The notes beneath the pieces are model-generated. The model made no database searches. It was not told the DNA's origin and saw only the letters and a list, made by a program, of their open reading frames with translations. A stretch of 64,000 nt of DNA, taken from Cardinalis cardinalis (lineage: Eukaryota; Chordata; Aves; Passeriformes; Cardinalidae). Each line of letters begins with the position of its first letter. Positions within the stretch are counted from its first letter, which is position 1. The translations under genes were made by a program, and so were the position numbers. The DNA lies in assembly GCA_014549065.1 (NCBI GenBank), contig JACDOX010000328.1, positions 540,129 to 604,128 on the forward strand. The letters are read 5' to 3'. This document shows, piece by piece, positions 1 to 11,300 of the stretch.

Positions 1-640
1 GGGGGCTGCGCGCCTCTCCGCGGCTCGCCCCGCGGNGCAACGCCAAAATAGCGCTGGAACGCCCCGGGGCCGCGGGGGAGAGTGCCGGCTCTGCTGCAGC
101 CCGAGCGCTCCCCGCGGGCCGGGAGCTCCGCGGGAGAGGAGCAGACAGCGCGGAGGCAGCCCGCGGACCGGGAGCGCCTCTGCCCAGCGCTTCGCTCGCG
201 ATGCGCGGCCGCGCAATTTCAGCCGAGCCCAAACGCGTACGCGAGTCCCCGAGCTCAACGCGGTGGAGCTCAGAGTGGCGGGTCGTAGGTGGGAGCTACA
301 TTTCCAGATCGTTTTAAAGGTCACGGGGGAGGAGGGGGAAAAACTGTGAATGTCAAAGTTGTGCTGCAGCTACTTACATGTCGGTGCCAGAGCAGGGTGG
401 TGGCTGCGAGCGGTTTGATTGGCAGCTCTACGCGAAAGTCCGCGCGGACTCCGGAGTCCGGCGCAGCCCCGGGGGTCTGAGCACTTTTCACCGGACAGAG
501 GCAGTTGAAGGAAGCTCGCACGTCCCCTTCTCTTCTCCTCTCCTCCTCCATCCAGGACAGAGAATGAATCCATTTCGGTTTTTCTTCCCCCGGCTCTCTT
601 TCCGTTTGCCTACACATCCTCCAAGTCCTAGCCCTAGCTC
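1..640. promoter_or_regulatory. CpG island 1 (left edge, continues outside the window)
   Basis: Very GC-rich sequence with dense CpG dinucleotides, strongest at 1-260 and again at 390-480. An inverted CCAAT box (ATTGG, 418-422) and a G-rich run at 325-339 lie inside. The island is cut by the window edge, so its full size is unknown. It is one of four islands within 4.3 kb, a layout known from promoters of developmental transcription factors in vertebrates. It has no recognisable conserved domain in any frame. The several open frames across it are expected in GC-rich DNA, where stop codons are rare. Promoter function is inferred from composition only. Confidence 0.75.
378..640 (-). other. candidate 5' exon on the minus strand ending at a consensus splice donor
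   Basis: Reading the minus strand, the CpG-rich sequence runs down to a perfect GTAAGT donor (positions 377 to 372). The CCAAT box in the same orientation lies at 418-422, so transcription start could be upstream (right) of it. A small ATG frame in good context (G at -3, G at +4) starts at position 573 and ends at 370, just past the donor. No domain is recognised in it. If real, the rest of the transcript lies to the left, outside the window, and everything to the right would be its upstream region. The right-hand boundary given here is only the edge of the GC-rich stretch. A chance GTAAGT cannot be excluded. Confidence 0.3.
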
Positions 641-1249
641 TTAACTGCAGTCCCTGGAACAAGAGGGGAAAAAATCGTTTATGGCTTAAAAAAAAAATCC
701 CAATGGCTGATTTTGTGTGTGTGTTATAAGAATGCACCCACAACAACAAAAAAGTCACTTCTCTGTCCCCCACCGTACAGCAGAAGAATAATAAAAAAGC
801 TTTATATTTTTGCAGTGGGTATTCAAAGATAATTTGATGCCATTGTTTCTGCTACAGATGGTTCTTTTTAATACAATAACACTGCTCTTTGTGCATACTA
901 CACACAATAAAAATCGAAAGCGTTCTCCTGAATAACCATTTTGTTCTCGCTTGTATACAGGCCAACAAAAGCTGCCGTGAGGTAATGGGTTCTGTTTATT
1001 GAAGCCATAGAATAGAGGTTTGATAAAGATTTTTGTATATGGGGAAAAAAATTAAAATAAAGACCTCGCAAGGTCGAGCTGATCTCTGCGTATTTATTAC
1101 CGCTGAAATATTTTATCAATATATTTCTTTGAGTTGCAGCTGCAGGGATCCCTCCTCCCCTCCCCCCATCCATAATCAGCCCAAACATCTGTTTCTTTGA
1201 ATTTGGGGAGATCTACAGTCGTTCCCAGACCTAAAAAATCTAGACTTTG
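641..1249. other. AT-rich spacer between CpG islands, possible conserved non-coding element
   Basis: AT-rich, non-repetitive sequence sitting between two CpG islands. It contains a TCF/LEF-like TTCAAAG near 823, two ATTA-type homeodomain cores, and a pair of everted GACCT/AGGTC half-sites near 1064-1077. A C-rich run at 1150-1171 marks its right side. No open frame of note and no transposon similarity was seen. Unmethylated spacers of this kind in developmental loci are often conserved, but conservation cannot be tested here. Confidence 0.35.
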
Positions 1250-1690
1250 AGAGCGAGTGGGGCTCAGCGCGAAGGCAGCGGGCGCTGGGGAGGCGAGGCT
1301 CAGCAGCCCCGGCCGTGCCTGTGCGCGCCTATCTTTGTGTGCCCGGCTTTGCAATCTGCTGTCCACGCACACGCACACACAAAGGCGCGAACTGCTGCTG
1401 ACAGCCCCCGGGATTAGCCCACGGCATTTTCCTGCCCGCGGGCGCGCCGCCTGTCCCTGCGCTCCAGCAGCCTCCGCGGCGCGCAGCTCCCGCGCAGCCC
1501 CCGCGCAGCGCGGCTCTTGCGCGGCGCCGCCGCCCGCAAAGTTCCCGAGCGGCTGCGGAGCCGCCCCGCCAGCGGCAGCGGGCAGCGGCAGCGGCAGCGG
1601 CAGCCGGGCGGCGGCGGGTGCGAGGGGGCTGCGGGCTCCGGCAGAGTTCTGCCGCGCTGCTAACTTTCTGCCAAGTAATGAATAAATTAG
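1250..1690. promoter_or_regulatory. CpG island 2
   Basis: Dense CpG and GC-rich sequence with a GGGGCGG-type SP1 box on the minus strand near 1560 and a GGCAGC hexamer repeat inside. It carries long open frames on both strands, which is an effect of composition. A possible plus-strand donor (GTAATG) occurs at about 1674, where GC content falls sharply. No homeobox, zinc-finger or other DNA-binding domain is visible, so this is more likely promoter or 5' untranslated sequence than a coding exon. Confidence 0.75.
1571..1605. repeat. GGCAGC hexanucleotide repeat
   Basis: Four perfect tandem GGCAGC units at 1581-1604 follow a slightly degenerate copy. In the plus-strand frames this would encode Gly-Ser/Ala-Ala/Gln-Arg low-complexity sequence. 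There is no evidence that it is translated. Confidence 0.85.
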
Positions 1691-2369
1691 CGCCGCTGAA
1701 GGGGGAAATAATGTNAGAGGGAGCCGCCAAGATCCGCAGCGAATTTTGTCGTGGAAATTGTTTTACAGGACAGGAATTCTGCGCCCGAAAGTCGCCCCGT
1801 TACCTAGTTTGGGATCTGGTTACGANTGTAGCAACTCGAGGAGAGCCCCAAAGCGGTAGAAAGTGCTTAGACAATAGGGCTCTGCGGGAAAGTTGTTAGT
1901 CAGTGACTGTGTTTGTCTACCTTTCTATAGGAATTAATGCCACAGTTCTCTGTGCCTCTGTAGCCTGGACTGACAGTAATCCACCTCTGTGACTTCTGCC
2001 CTTTGTGTTTTCACAAAACTCGGCTCACTTGTAGCACGACAACAGCACGGAATAATGACTTTAACCTTCAAACGTTCTTTAATTAGCTTTTTCAGCAAAC
2101 TAAAAGATGTTCAAATGAGCCCTTTGACAAAAACTGACCTGAGCCTTCAAATTCTACTTTCACTTTTGGGACTAAGACGTTATTGGTTCGCAACTCGTCT
2201 GAAGTCATCTAATAAGGGATTATTTAGGAACTATTACCCACACGCCAATTAAAGCCTCTCCGATGAAATTCGGGAGACAAAGATAAGCATCAAAACGGAA
2301 AATTAAACTATTTGCACATGGCTTGTTTTTCAACAACCCATTTTGCATCTCAGGATAAACATCTTCTCC
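1691..2369. other. unique spacer with homeodomain-type motifs between CpG islands 2 and 3
   Basis: Moderately AT-rich unique sequence. From about 2040 it holds AATTAG and AATTAA cores, an ATTGG box near 2183, and a TTTGACAAAAACTGACCTG stretch that resembles binding-site-rich conserved enhancers. No gene or repeat was recognised. N bases occur at 1715 and 1826. Confidence 0.3.
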
Positions 2370-2580
2370 CCAGCTCGCTCCGCCGGAGCGGGGAGGGTGC
2401 GGGAGCCTCTCCGGGGCGGCCGCGGCCCCGCCGGAGCGGCCCCGCCAGCTCCGCACGCCTCCGCGCAGGGGCGGCGCTGCCGCGGCCGGGGAGCGCTGCC
2501 TGCCAGCCTCAGCGCCAAGAGGGGACTCGTACGGAGGGTGGCAGAGCTCATCTCCAGCCGCTGAGTTCAGGCAACCTCCC
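2370..2580. promoter_or_regulatory. CpG island 3
   Basis: Short, very GC-rich block with CpG in most decamers and GC-box sequences near 2411 and 2468. It borders directly on a TATA-like element downstream, so it could be the upstream part of a plus-strand promoter. Confidence 0.7.
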
Positions 2581-2612
2581 GTCGTTTTGCAGTAGCCTTT
2601 ACATGTTCAGGA

Positions 2613-2640
2613 GGCGGGGGGGAAGTGGCATAAAAGAGCC
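2613..2640 (+). promoter_or_regulatory. candidate core promoter: GC box plus TATA-like CATAAAAG
   Basis: GGCGGGGG at 2613-2620 is followed 8 bases later by CATAAAAG at 2629-2636, an accepted weak TATA variant. A start would be expected near 2660. It lies at the downstream edge of CpG island 3 and about 200 bases before a candidate spliced exon. Spacing and motifs are visible; promoter activity is inferred. Confidence 0.3.
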
Positions 2641-2865
2641 AAGAGTGTCAAAGTTCAGGAAATCGTGCAAGAACTTTTCTAGGATTCTCCAAGAAAGTAC
2701 CGNTTCTCCTGAAGGACTACTTTATTTCTTAGAGCAGGGAAGGAAAGAGATTAGTAGGAAATGCATATTTTGAACCTACGGTGGTTCTTTGGGATAAATG
2801 GGAACCAGGCTCTGAATAGTGTAATACTGACTTCTCAATGAAAGATGATTTTTTTTTCTTTCCAG

Positions 2866-2926
2866 AGAGAACAACCCGATGGCTCAGAAATCTTATGTTG
2901 CTCTTAACCGCTGTACACAAATTTTG
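2866..2926 (+). other. candidate 61-bp internal exon with strong splice signals
   Basis: The left side is a long pyrimidine run (about 2850-2863) ending in CAG at 2863-2865. The right side is TTTTG followed by GTGAGA from 2927, a good donor. Two of three frames are open across it. One contains an ATG at 2879 (MAQKSYV start), and without splicing that frame continues for 75 codons to 3106, with no recognised domain. It lies downstream of the TATA-like element at 2629. This could be a 5' exon of a coding gene or of a divergent non-coding RNA. Pairs of good splice sites do occur by chance. Confidence 0.35.
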
Positions 2927-3450
2927 GTGAGAGTTTCCAAGCAAATTACAGCAGCATCCTACGGCAAGCTGACAAAGAGATTCCAGGAATGCCACGCATC
3001 TAGGAGGGAAATACGAATCCCTCTCTTGAGCCTGAAGCACGAAATTGGCTTAAAGCTCATTTTGCAGATAACCAGAAACGAAATCACCCGTGTGTGGACC
3101 GGGTAGCTACAACTTTATAACGCTTTGCAGCAATTTCTAAGACTTTCTGGAGGGAAAGAAAAACAAACAACAGTAAAAAAAGTGAACCGCTTATTGGAAG
3201 GGCTCTGAGAGGAATTCGCATATCCACATGCATTTTCGCCCNTGGTCTGAAAAGGGCTGGGCTCCCACACGAGCATTGGTACCCTTAAGTCTCTATGCCG
3301 AGACCGATCCCACGGGGCGGGATAATGATCGTTCGTCCTAGATTTTGACTTTCACAATTCCTTTTAGGCTTGGGGGAATAACCCCCAACAAATGAAAACA
3401 TCCAAATCCAGATCACCTGCATCCAGGTGTGTAGTTAAATAACGGATTAC
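2927..3450. other. unique sequence with a GC box, no gene seen
   Basis: Mixed-composition sequence with scattered CpG. A GGGGCGGG SP1 site lies at 3314-3321, and an ATAATGATCG stretch follows it. No repeat was recognised. Confidence 0.4.
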
Positions 3451-3510
3451 TCCAAATTCGCTATATATATATATATATATTCCAAATTCGCTATATATAT
3501 ATATATATAA
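3451..3510. repeat. 30-bp tandem duplication containing (TA)n
   Basis: The unit starts TCCAAATTCG and runs into a TA dinucleotide tract. It occurs at 3451-3480 and again at 3481-3509, with identity across 29 bases. It looks like a recent replication-slippage duplication, or possibly an assembly artefact of the TA tract. Confidence 0.95.
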
Positions 3511-3719
3511 ATATCTAGGCTGCATATGCCAACAGGCCAGTTAGGTGTTTGCCAGACACGGTCTCCCGTAGAGGGGCTGAAGTGCCTGACCCAACACTGT
3601 GCCCAGAAAGAAAAATAATTTCAGAATTTTGGCGTTCCAACCCAGGACAAAGNGCTGAAGCTGTTTCAAAGCAGAGTGGGAGGATAGGCTGCTGCTGGTA
3701 TTTCTCGCCCCAGCCAATA

Positions 3720-4265
3720 TTTCTGCCCCTGCCGTGACCGCAGTGCCAGCGCTCAGCCCCAGCCTGCGCCTGGCTCCCCGCGCCGGGGCTCCCGGGTTAA
3801 TCTTCCCCGGAGGAGCTGAGGTTCACACCGCACGGGACGAGCCCTTCTTTCGCATCCTGCCTCGCTGACAGGAGGGTTAAAGTTTAATACCGGCGGGCTG
3901 CCCGGGGGCCGAGCCCCGCGGCAGAGCCCACGCGGAGCGCGGATCCCCCGCGCCCCCAGCAGCGCTCGCTCGGCCGCCGCCACCCCGCGTGTCCTCCGGG
4001 ACTCCCTTCCNGGGAGAAGGGGCTTCCCGATCTACTTCCAGAAGTTCCCAGCCTCTCGTTTCACTTCAGCAGCGTTCACGCTTTTCTAACCGCAAAGCTG
4101 CGGGCGGCAGCCGGGGTGTGGTGCCCGTGCGAGCCCCGGAGATGCGCGGCCGGCAAGGCTGGGCACGCTCTGCAGCGCCGCAGCCTCAGCGCAGCACTCG
4201 GGACGCTCCGGGAGCGGGGAGGNTCGGCTGCTGCCCCAGCCCTCAGGGATATGAAGGGAGAAAAT
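3720..4265. promoter_or_regulatory. CpG island 4
   Basis: The fourth CpG-dense block, strongest at 3740-4000 and 4110-4225. Several short frames run through it on both strands without recognisable domains. GC content falls permanently to its right, so it marks the boundary between the CpG cluster and the AT-rich desert. Confidence 0.75.
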
Positions 4266-4417
4266 CCATTTACCCAAAAGCAAAGAGGCTGTAGCACACA
4301 AGAGCGGCTCTCGAGGAGCAGCAGGTTTGCAGGGCAGGCAGGCCTTTTGCTGCACGGAAATCTATGGAAGAACTTTATACGCGCCTTCTAAAATTGTAGA
4401 GTTCTTTTCTGTGTAGC

Positions 4418-4448
4418 TTTTCTTTTTTTTTCTTTTTTTTTTTTTTTT
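4418..4448. repeat. poly-T tract followed by ambiguous bases
   Basis: A T run interrupted by two C bases ends in two N bases (4449-4450) and another N at 4453, so the length is uncertain. Confidence 0.9.
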
Positions 4449-4453
4449 NNTGN

Positions 4454-7400
4454 TTGCTATGAAAGTGCCTGCTCATTTATTACCCCAACACTTATTGCAA
4501 TAATTTTGCTATGGGTAGCTGTGGTGCTAAATATGCCTTTAGTGAAAGATGACCACTTGGTATGAGATAAATTTGTCCTGGGAAGAAGAGCAGAAAGTAC
4601 AGCACCAGTGATGTTCTGTATTTTGTCCAAATATCTCTTGGACTTGATACTTTAATACATTCAACTCCTTAGATGTCAATTTTCAATTTTCTTTGGAACT
4701 AGACATTCTTTTACATACTAAAAATGAATTTATCAAATAAGTGAAACTTGTTTGCAATAACTCTTAAATTCCTGTGTATATTATGCCTACATTACAAATA
4801 TATATTGATTCTGAATGTGTTTTGGCAAATGAAATGAAAATAAACATACAATGAGCATACANGTGCTCATATATACACAGTATATACACACTTTACAGTG
4901 CACATTTCACGCCCATGCACATGCTGCNCATTGTACATATGATAAAATACAGTCTGGGCCTGGTGTGTAATGCTGCACACTTACAGGAGCCAGGAACTCC
5001 CTTCACACACANTTCCACATGTTCACATGATATTTGCATGTGCTCTTTACATCTTAAACACTGTGGGAAACATAATTTTGAATGCTGAATTTTGACTATA
5101 TTACCGTGAAGTAAAGTGACAATTCACAACCTGCAAGCAAGTATTTCACAAAACTTACATTTTCATTGCATCCCTACTGCTGCTGTGGGCACACTGGAGC
5201 TGGAAAGGAGAGCTCTAATCCTGGCAGGAGAACCTCAGGGAAGTCCAGAGAACTCTTCACTTGGAATATTTTCACTGGCACTTTTTTCATCATCTTTGAT
5301 TTAAGATATAAGGGGTGAATTTGGGGAAGTTAATTTCTTCCTCTGTGTTTTCAATAAGGTTTTAAGTAGCCCTTGAAACTCTTTCAACAGTAACATCTGC
5401 TGATCCNCATAACTTGCAGTTTCTTACTGACTTTATGAGGTAAATTCAATTTATTTGGAAACACCCACACTTAGTTAGACTCTCACAACATTTGCCTGCT
5501 GTTATTTTAATTTTTTCTCCAAGACCTGCTTCACTGTAACCAGCGCAGAACTCAAGTCAATCAGGGTCTACAATGGGCTGCAACAAATGGTACTCAACAC
5601 TTCTTCCTCTGAACAACACAGGCCCTAGGCAGGAGTCCCTGCTCATAATTTGAAACCCTCCACAGTATTACAGAGTAGCAATTCCAAGGTTCCTGACAGG
5701 TCAAGAAATCCAGGTTATTTGAAAGAACATTAATAAATGAGAATATGCAGAAATGAGCAATATAGTTACTTGNAGCAGGAAAAGGGCAAAACCCTCATAC
5801 AGCAGCTGGCACTGAATTAAAAAGTATACAGAGGATTAGATANCAACCACTTCTATCAAATGCAAGGCCCAGGAACCTAGGGGGAGTGAAGTGTGTAAGA
5901 ACAGATGCTTAGAAGGTAAAACACCCCAATTAACCTCATTATGTGTTACAAAACTGTACTATTAATATTCTGTGTTTTTTCAAATCACTGTTGTTGTTGT
6001 TGTTGTAGAAGAGAATCTGTTGACTAGCATGTGTTTTGCTGCAGTCTCCTAAATCAGCACTGCCCTTCTTAAGGTCAGGGGAACGTATCTTAAAACATTC
6101 ATATATTTAAAAAATATGTATTGTCATTTTAATAGGCACTGTGGATAGTTTAATTTGTATCTGTATTAAATTAAACATATGGTGAACAGGGTATAATAGA
6201 TTTTGTATAATTTAGCTGCCAATGTGGCAACAGAAGCCAGTTACTCTCACCAGCAGACTTGTCAGTGGTTTGTTTACTAGCTTATTTGAATTAAAATAAA
6301 GCTTCGCTTCTGCTGACTGCACATCATTATCTATGAGACCATAATCCTGCTAGCAAATCCTATATCTTCCAGAACTGGCTCTTTTGTTTGGGATTACTGA
6401 GAGCTTAGCCTATAACAAAGAGGAATAAGGCATCCCTCTCATCCTCGTAATTAAGTGTGGGGAGTAATTTAGAAACAAACCCAGAAAGATGTACAATTTG
6501 GAGTTCTGCTTCTATACAGGATTGGGGAACAGAAGACAAACACTGATTATGTTAGCACAATATTTAAACTATTAAAATACTGTACAACAGGAATTCAGCT
6601 TTTAAAAAGAAATGGCAACTATCAATGAAGTATTAAATTGTTTTACTCTAGAGACATTTTTACCTGTCTGAAGGTATGCTGGCAAATTTGGGCGGAGCTT
6701 GAGGTGACAATTTTAAACGTTTTTCTACATGCTTGCATTACCTATATATCACTTTTATAAGATCTTTATTTTTAATTTAAAGAGCATAATTTAATATGTG
6801 AACCTTTATTTGTTTTTTAAAGTGTCCCTTAAATGTTTTAACTATTTCTGAGCAAAAATGTTCTCTAGGAATAGGAATATCTCTGGCAGCTGAACATTCT
6901 TGTCTAAGCTCTCTATTTTGAGACCACCAAGATTTATATTTTCCTTTGGGAAAACAAGTAGCTNGAAGTTGCTAACATTTTACAGCCACCTTAGAAATGA
7001 CCATAACATTCATCAAGAAAATAAAAAATATTTTAACATAGGTATTTTGAGGTCACTCTAAATTATAGCAGCAATCTTTTGACTCTGGTGCTCAAGCTGT
7101 ATTCATGTCACCCAAATCTGTTTCTTCTCAAAACAAGAGTTATGCTATATACAACTAATAGAAATTAATAACTAGGTCACAAAAAATAGAAGCCTTGGGA
7201 GTGTACAGATACACAATATCTATTTGCAGAGGGCTAATAAGGACAGGGGTTGATTTATAAAAGTCTTCGACATTAATTGTCACAGATGGGAATTCTGAGA
7301 ACCTCTGTGAAACCAAATGAGGCCCTAGTGAATTATAAAGCAGGTCCTTAGACTTTAAAAACATTTAGGCAAAGTGACAGTTCAGAACATCTGTTAGCCT

Positions 7401-7578
7401 TCTGTCTGAGTATAAACTGGATGTCATGGAGTGCACAGCTGTAGGCATTTTCTGCCTCTTTTTGCCAACATCTGTCACAGCATTACAGTAATATAGGTAA
7501 TTATCAACACCTCATATAAACTGTTTGCTATTTTAATTCCTGAATAAGTAAAATTAGCATTATACCCTTTTGCAAAAG
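4454..7578. other. AT-rich non-coding stretch
   Basis: No coding frame, transposon or RNA gene was recognised. It holds an octamer ATTTGCAT at 5032-5039 and a small TGT repeat. A block at about 6180-6450 is rich in ATTA cores and is not repeat-like, so it could be a conserved element. The rest looks like neutral intergenic or intronic DNA. Confidence 0.6.
5989..6006. repeat. (TGT)6 microsatellite
   Basis: Six perfect TGT units. Confidence 0.95.
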
Positions 7579-7607
7579 AAAAAAAAAAAAAAAAAAAAAA
7601 AAAAACC

Positions 7608-7641
<34 letters not shown>
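7579..7641. repeat. two long poly-A runs separated by CCCTTTT
   Basis: A27 at 7579-7605, then CCCTTTT, then A29 at 7613-7641. The CCCTTTT spacer also occurs just upstream of the first run (about 7565), which suggests duplication by slippage. No polyadenylation signal or retrocopy body was found directly upstream, so a retroposed tail is not supported. Confidence 0.9.
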
Positions 7642-7645
<4 letters not shown>

Positions 7646-10600
7646 CCAGCCAGGGAAGAATTCACATTCCCTTTTAAAGCTGAATGACAGATATCATCAT
7701 TTTAGGAGAGCTGAAATGCAGACAAAAATCTCTACTACAAATAAGGTCCTTAGGATAACATAAAAGACTTAGGTGAGAACAAGTTTAAATATTCTCCTTT
7801 TCTCTCTCTGTCTCTTAAAAAAAGACATCTAAGTCTCATCTGTCATAAGCAAAGAAGATCAGTAGCAAGGAAAGATAGGAAACCGTTAATCATCTATGTT
7901 TTTTTCCATGCACAAGCAGCTGTCAAATGTTTTACCACAGTAACAAAGCCAAGGGCTCATCAGCACCAAGCAGTTTTGCTGTCAGCTGGTCATCCTTCTT
8001 CTCAACAGTGAGAAAGTGAGAGATCACCTTGGAGCAGAGCACAGGAGCTTGACCTCACCAGCTGAGGCTGAAGTGAGCAGNGAAAGAACCCACAGGACCT
8101 CCAGAAACAGAGGCACGTGCCAGGGGTGCCCTGAAACTAAGCAGGAAGGGGTGCACAGGAAGAGATGCTCCAAACGAAGAGGTCTCCGAGCCAACTTCTC
8201 GAGACCACATTCGGTTACCCCATCAAGAGACAGAAACCACTGCCCAGTCCTGAGGATCATCTATGTGAGTGTGGGAGCTCAGAGAAGGTTGCAAAAAGTG
8301 ACCACGTACTTTGGGTTCCTTTTGGTTTGAGTTTTGGAGGTCCAGGTGATACACTTTGTAAGAGCACGACTGGCAGAAGGCAGTTTCTTATCATTTGTGA
8401 TAATCAGGCTCCTGTGAGATGTTTNTAGCTGAACACCAAGATCATCAGCCTTTGATAACAGTGTCTGACTTGGTGGTTGTCTTAATGAAAGTGATTTTGT
8501 GAGTGTCTTTTGCTGCCTTTTAGAGCACAGGATAAAAAAATGGTAGAACAACAAAGCAAATGTCTAACAACAGCAGTGGCAACATGTCAGCCTGAACCTG
8601 CAAGTATGAACCTGGTGATAGAAAATAATCACGTGGCAATGAGTTTCACAAAATTTCATGGAAGCAATGATCATCCCCAGCTCACACTCATTTTGCTTNC
8701 ACCACAAAAAGAATAGCACCTCTGCTAGAAGTTAATGTTCCAACATGGAAAACCTGAAAAAGTGCCGTTAGCTCCTTTTATAACGGAGGCATATGGAACA
8801 AAGTGGTCACCAATATGCTATTTTTAGTGCCCGAACTACAGTCCAAAATATAATATCCAATTACTTGATATAGTGCTCTATACACTGCCTGAACAACAAT
8901 AGTGGAGTGAGAAGCCAGAGAAAGCACCAGAATATGGTTTTGAAGTCATTCAGATTTCATGTATTTTATTTTCTTCTAAAAATAAAGGCTTTGAAAAGAG
9001 GTGCAGTGTTGTCCAGGCTGAAGGAGGGGTGGGGGGAAGAGAAGAGCTGAAAGGCAGATGAGAGCACATGGAGGTTGAGAAAGAAGAGAGAGAGACCTTG
9101 ACTAGAGGAAAGGACAGTTAGGGCACAGATAGCCAGAAATCTGGAGAAAAGAAAGACAAAATGCATCTGGGGTGCACAGTCAGTCAGAGGAAGCCATGCA
9201 CACAGCTCTACATTGAACCTATAGGAAAGACCACAGCTCACCACAAGCCATCCAGTTGGGGACAATTCAGGATTTTACCAATCCTGCCATTTCCCCTAAT
9301 TTCCANTCTGGTGGACTGTGAACTGTGGTGCCTGAGCTGAAGATGCATATATTTTTTTATAGTCTCTGCTAGCAGTGCAGTAATTGTACTGAGGACACAG
9401 AGGACAACTCTGTGCCAGTGCGGCTTGTGGCTGATCCAGCAGCTTTGGAAGGAGATGCACACATATCCCTTACTGTCCAGCATTCTTATTTCCCCCTTCT
9501 CTGTCTCTTACTGCCTCCTCAGCATTTACTACATGCCTCCTCCTACTTTCTTCTTGTGCACAGTCAAAATTAGCTGAAACTGTGGATCTGTTNCATGCAG
9601 TCTAAGGTCCACCACTCTAACAAGGACAATTCAGTGGTGAGGATTGTTTTCACTATGGTCTTAAACCACTTGTGAAATGTTTATGGACTGAGACTATTTC
9701 TTTCAAGAGCTCCATCCCTCCACTGAACAATTATTGCTNTGGCTTTTCTTGCCAACTGTATCACTGCATCCAGGTGGATGCCAGGCAGGTTTTACCAAAT
9801 TATAAGGTGCAGGATAAACATTTTCCTCCTACTTTTGGTTTCAGTGTTAAGATTCTCAAACATTTATTTTAACACTTGCAAATAAAGCTATCTTACATAT
9901 TCCCATCACCCTGCTCCCTAAATGCACTGTTCAAATGTCAAAGAGTATGTGAGCTATTGCAGATCACATAATAGATGCCTACACATTCACTATTCTAGTA
10001 ATATTTATTATTGAAACAGACTGTTTTGTAAAGAGCTTTGAGATACCTAGGCCATAAAAAGTGTGATATAAAACAAAATGCTATTCAGTTCAATAGATGT
10101 CTGATAAGAAAAGAACCCTAAAATTTGAACAGTTCCTCCTCCCCTTAATCAGCCTTAACAATGGTACCCTAGTCTTGGTGCTCCTGCACACAGCAATATC
10201 TGTCTTTTAAAGAGAGGAATAGGAACGTGCCACTAAAAGAGAGTGCTCATTGGTAGAACATTGTTAGGTGCTTTATAATTGATAGTTTTCAGCATCAGCA
10301 CAAAGGTGAGGGCTTTAGCCTTGAATACGACTCACTAACAATATACCCACATACAGAAAACTAGTGCTAAATGTATTTATTAAAATAAATGCTTTAAAAT
10401 AGTCTGCTTTTCATACAAAGTAATTATCTTACACTATGTGTAAAAGGTACTTTTGTAATCAATGGTATACAACCAGCTTCAGATACAACCACACACACAT
10501 CCCATTACACACAGTGATGCTCATCAGTTTGCATGGGACTGAATNATTTCATTATGTTCTGTAGCTTAATTCTTCAATTCCTGTAGCTTCAGCTGGAATT

Positions 10601-10747
10601 CATCCAGATCAGCCCTGTTTTCTAAGATTAAATCAAAATACTTCAAGGCCACAACTAACAAATAGCACAATCAGCTCGAAACATAGAATAAGGTATTTCA
10701 TACTTTTTAGAGGCTCATAGTTCCTGTTATAATTGTGCCAAAGCAAC
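7642..10747. other. non-coding stretch with a slightly GC-richer patch
   Basis: The patch at about 8010-8330 has open frames on both strands but no recognisable protein. A purine-rich run lies at about 8990-9110. No transposon similarity was seen. Nothing else stands out. Confidence 0.55.
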
Positions 10748-10751
10748 AGGA

Positions 10752-10793
10752 TTTTTTTTCCTTTTCTTTTTTTTTCCTTTTTTTTTTNTTTTT
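10752..10793. repeat. T-rich low-complexity tract
   Basis: T runs broken by CC pairs, with one N at 10788. Confidence 0.9.
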
Positions 10794-10929
10794 GGCACTT
10801 CTAACTTATTAATTACCAAAGGACAAGAGAAATATTTTGTGTGTGTGAGTGAATTTTGTAGCAGTCAAAATAGACAGTAGCAGCCAGCTGGAGCATTTTA
10901 AATGCTCTAAATTTTCACAAGTCCTGCCT

Positions 10930-11300
10930 AAGAAGATAACCACTAACAAGCTAATGTATTAATTTGCTTTTTTAAAATTCATTAGCTGTTCCAGCACAGT
11001 CGAGCAATAAAAGAAAAGGTAAAAACCAGAAAAAAAAAATCATATAGTAACAGGTCATGTTTTTTTTCTACTNAACTGGACAAAAATAATCTCACTAGTA
11101 GAATTAGAGGAGTAATCATAAGGGTGAAATATTTTAATTACTAAAAATGTTTCATTTAATTTGGTTATCTCTATAATCCTATCACCTCTTCTAATTAATT
11201 CATTTGCAACTATTTGGATGGCCATCAATTTATTCATAAAAAATATTTGAGGATTGCAGGTTATGCAAATTCTGTGGCTAATTAGTTAATGGCTACATTC
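10930..11300. promoter_or_regulatory. candidate enhancer: homeodomain cores plus POU octamer
   Basis: TAATTA cores lie at 11135-11140 and 11192-11197. A perfect octamer ATGCAAAT (11263-11270) is followed 7 bases later by the palindromic homeodomain site CTAATTAG (11278-11285). The block is AT-rich but not repetitive. POU and homeodomain proteins bind these motifs, and the clustering resembles conserved developmental enhancers. Function is inferred. AT-rich DNA raises the background rate of such cores. Confidence 0.35.

Noticed and set aside
321..773. 150-codon minus-strand frame across CpG island 1
   Set aside because: CpG-island composition suppresses stops, the frame reads through the GTAAGT donor, and it ends in a proline run from C-rich intron-like sequence.
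7579..7641. Poly-A as the tail of a processed pseudogene
   Set aside because: No polyadenylation signal, decayed coding sequence or target-site duplication was found beside it.
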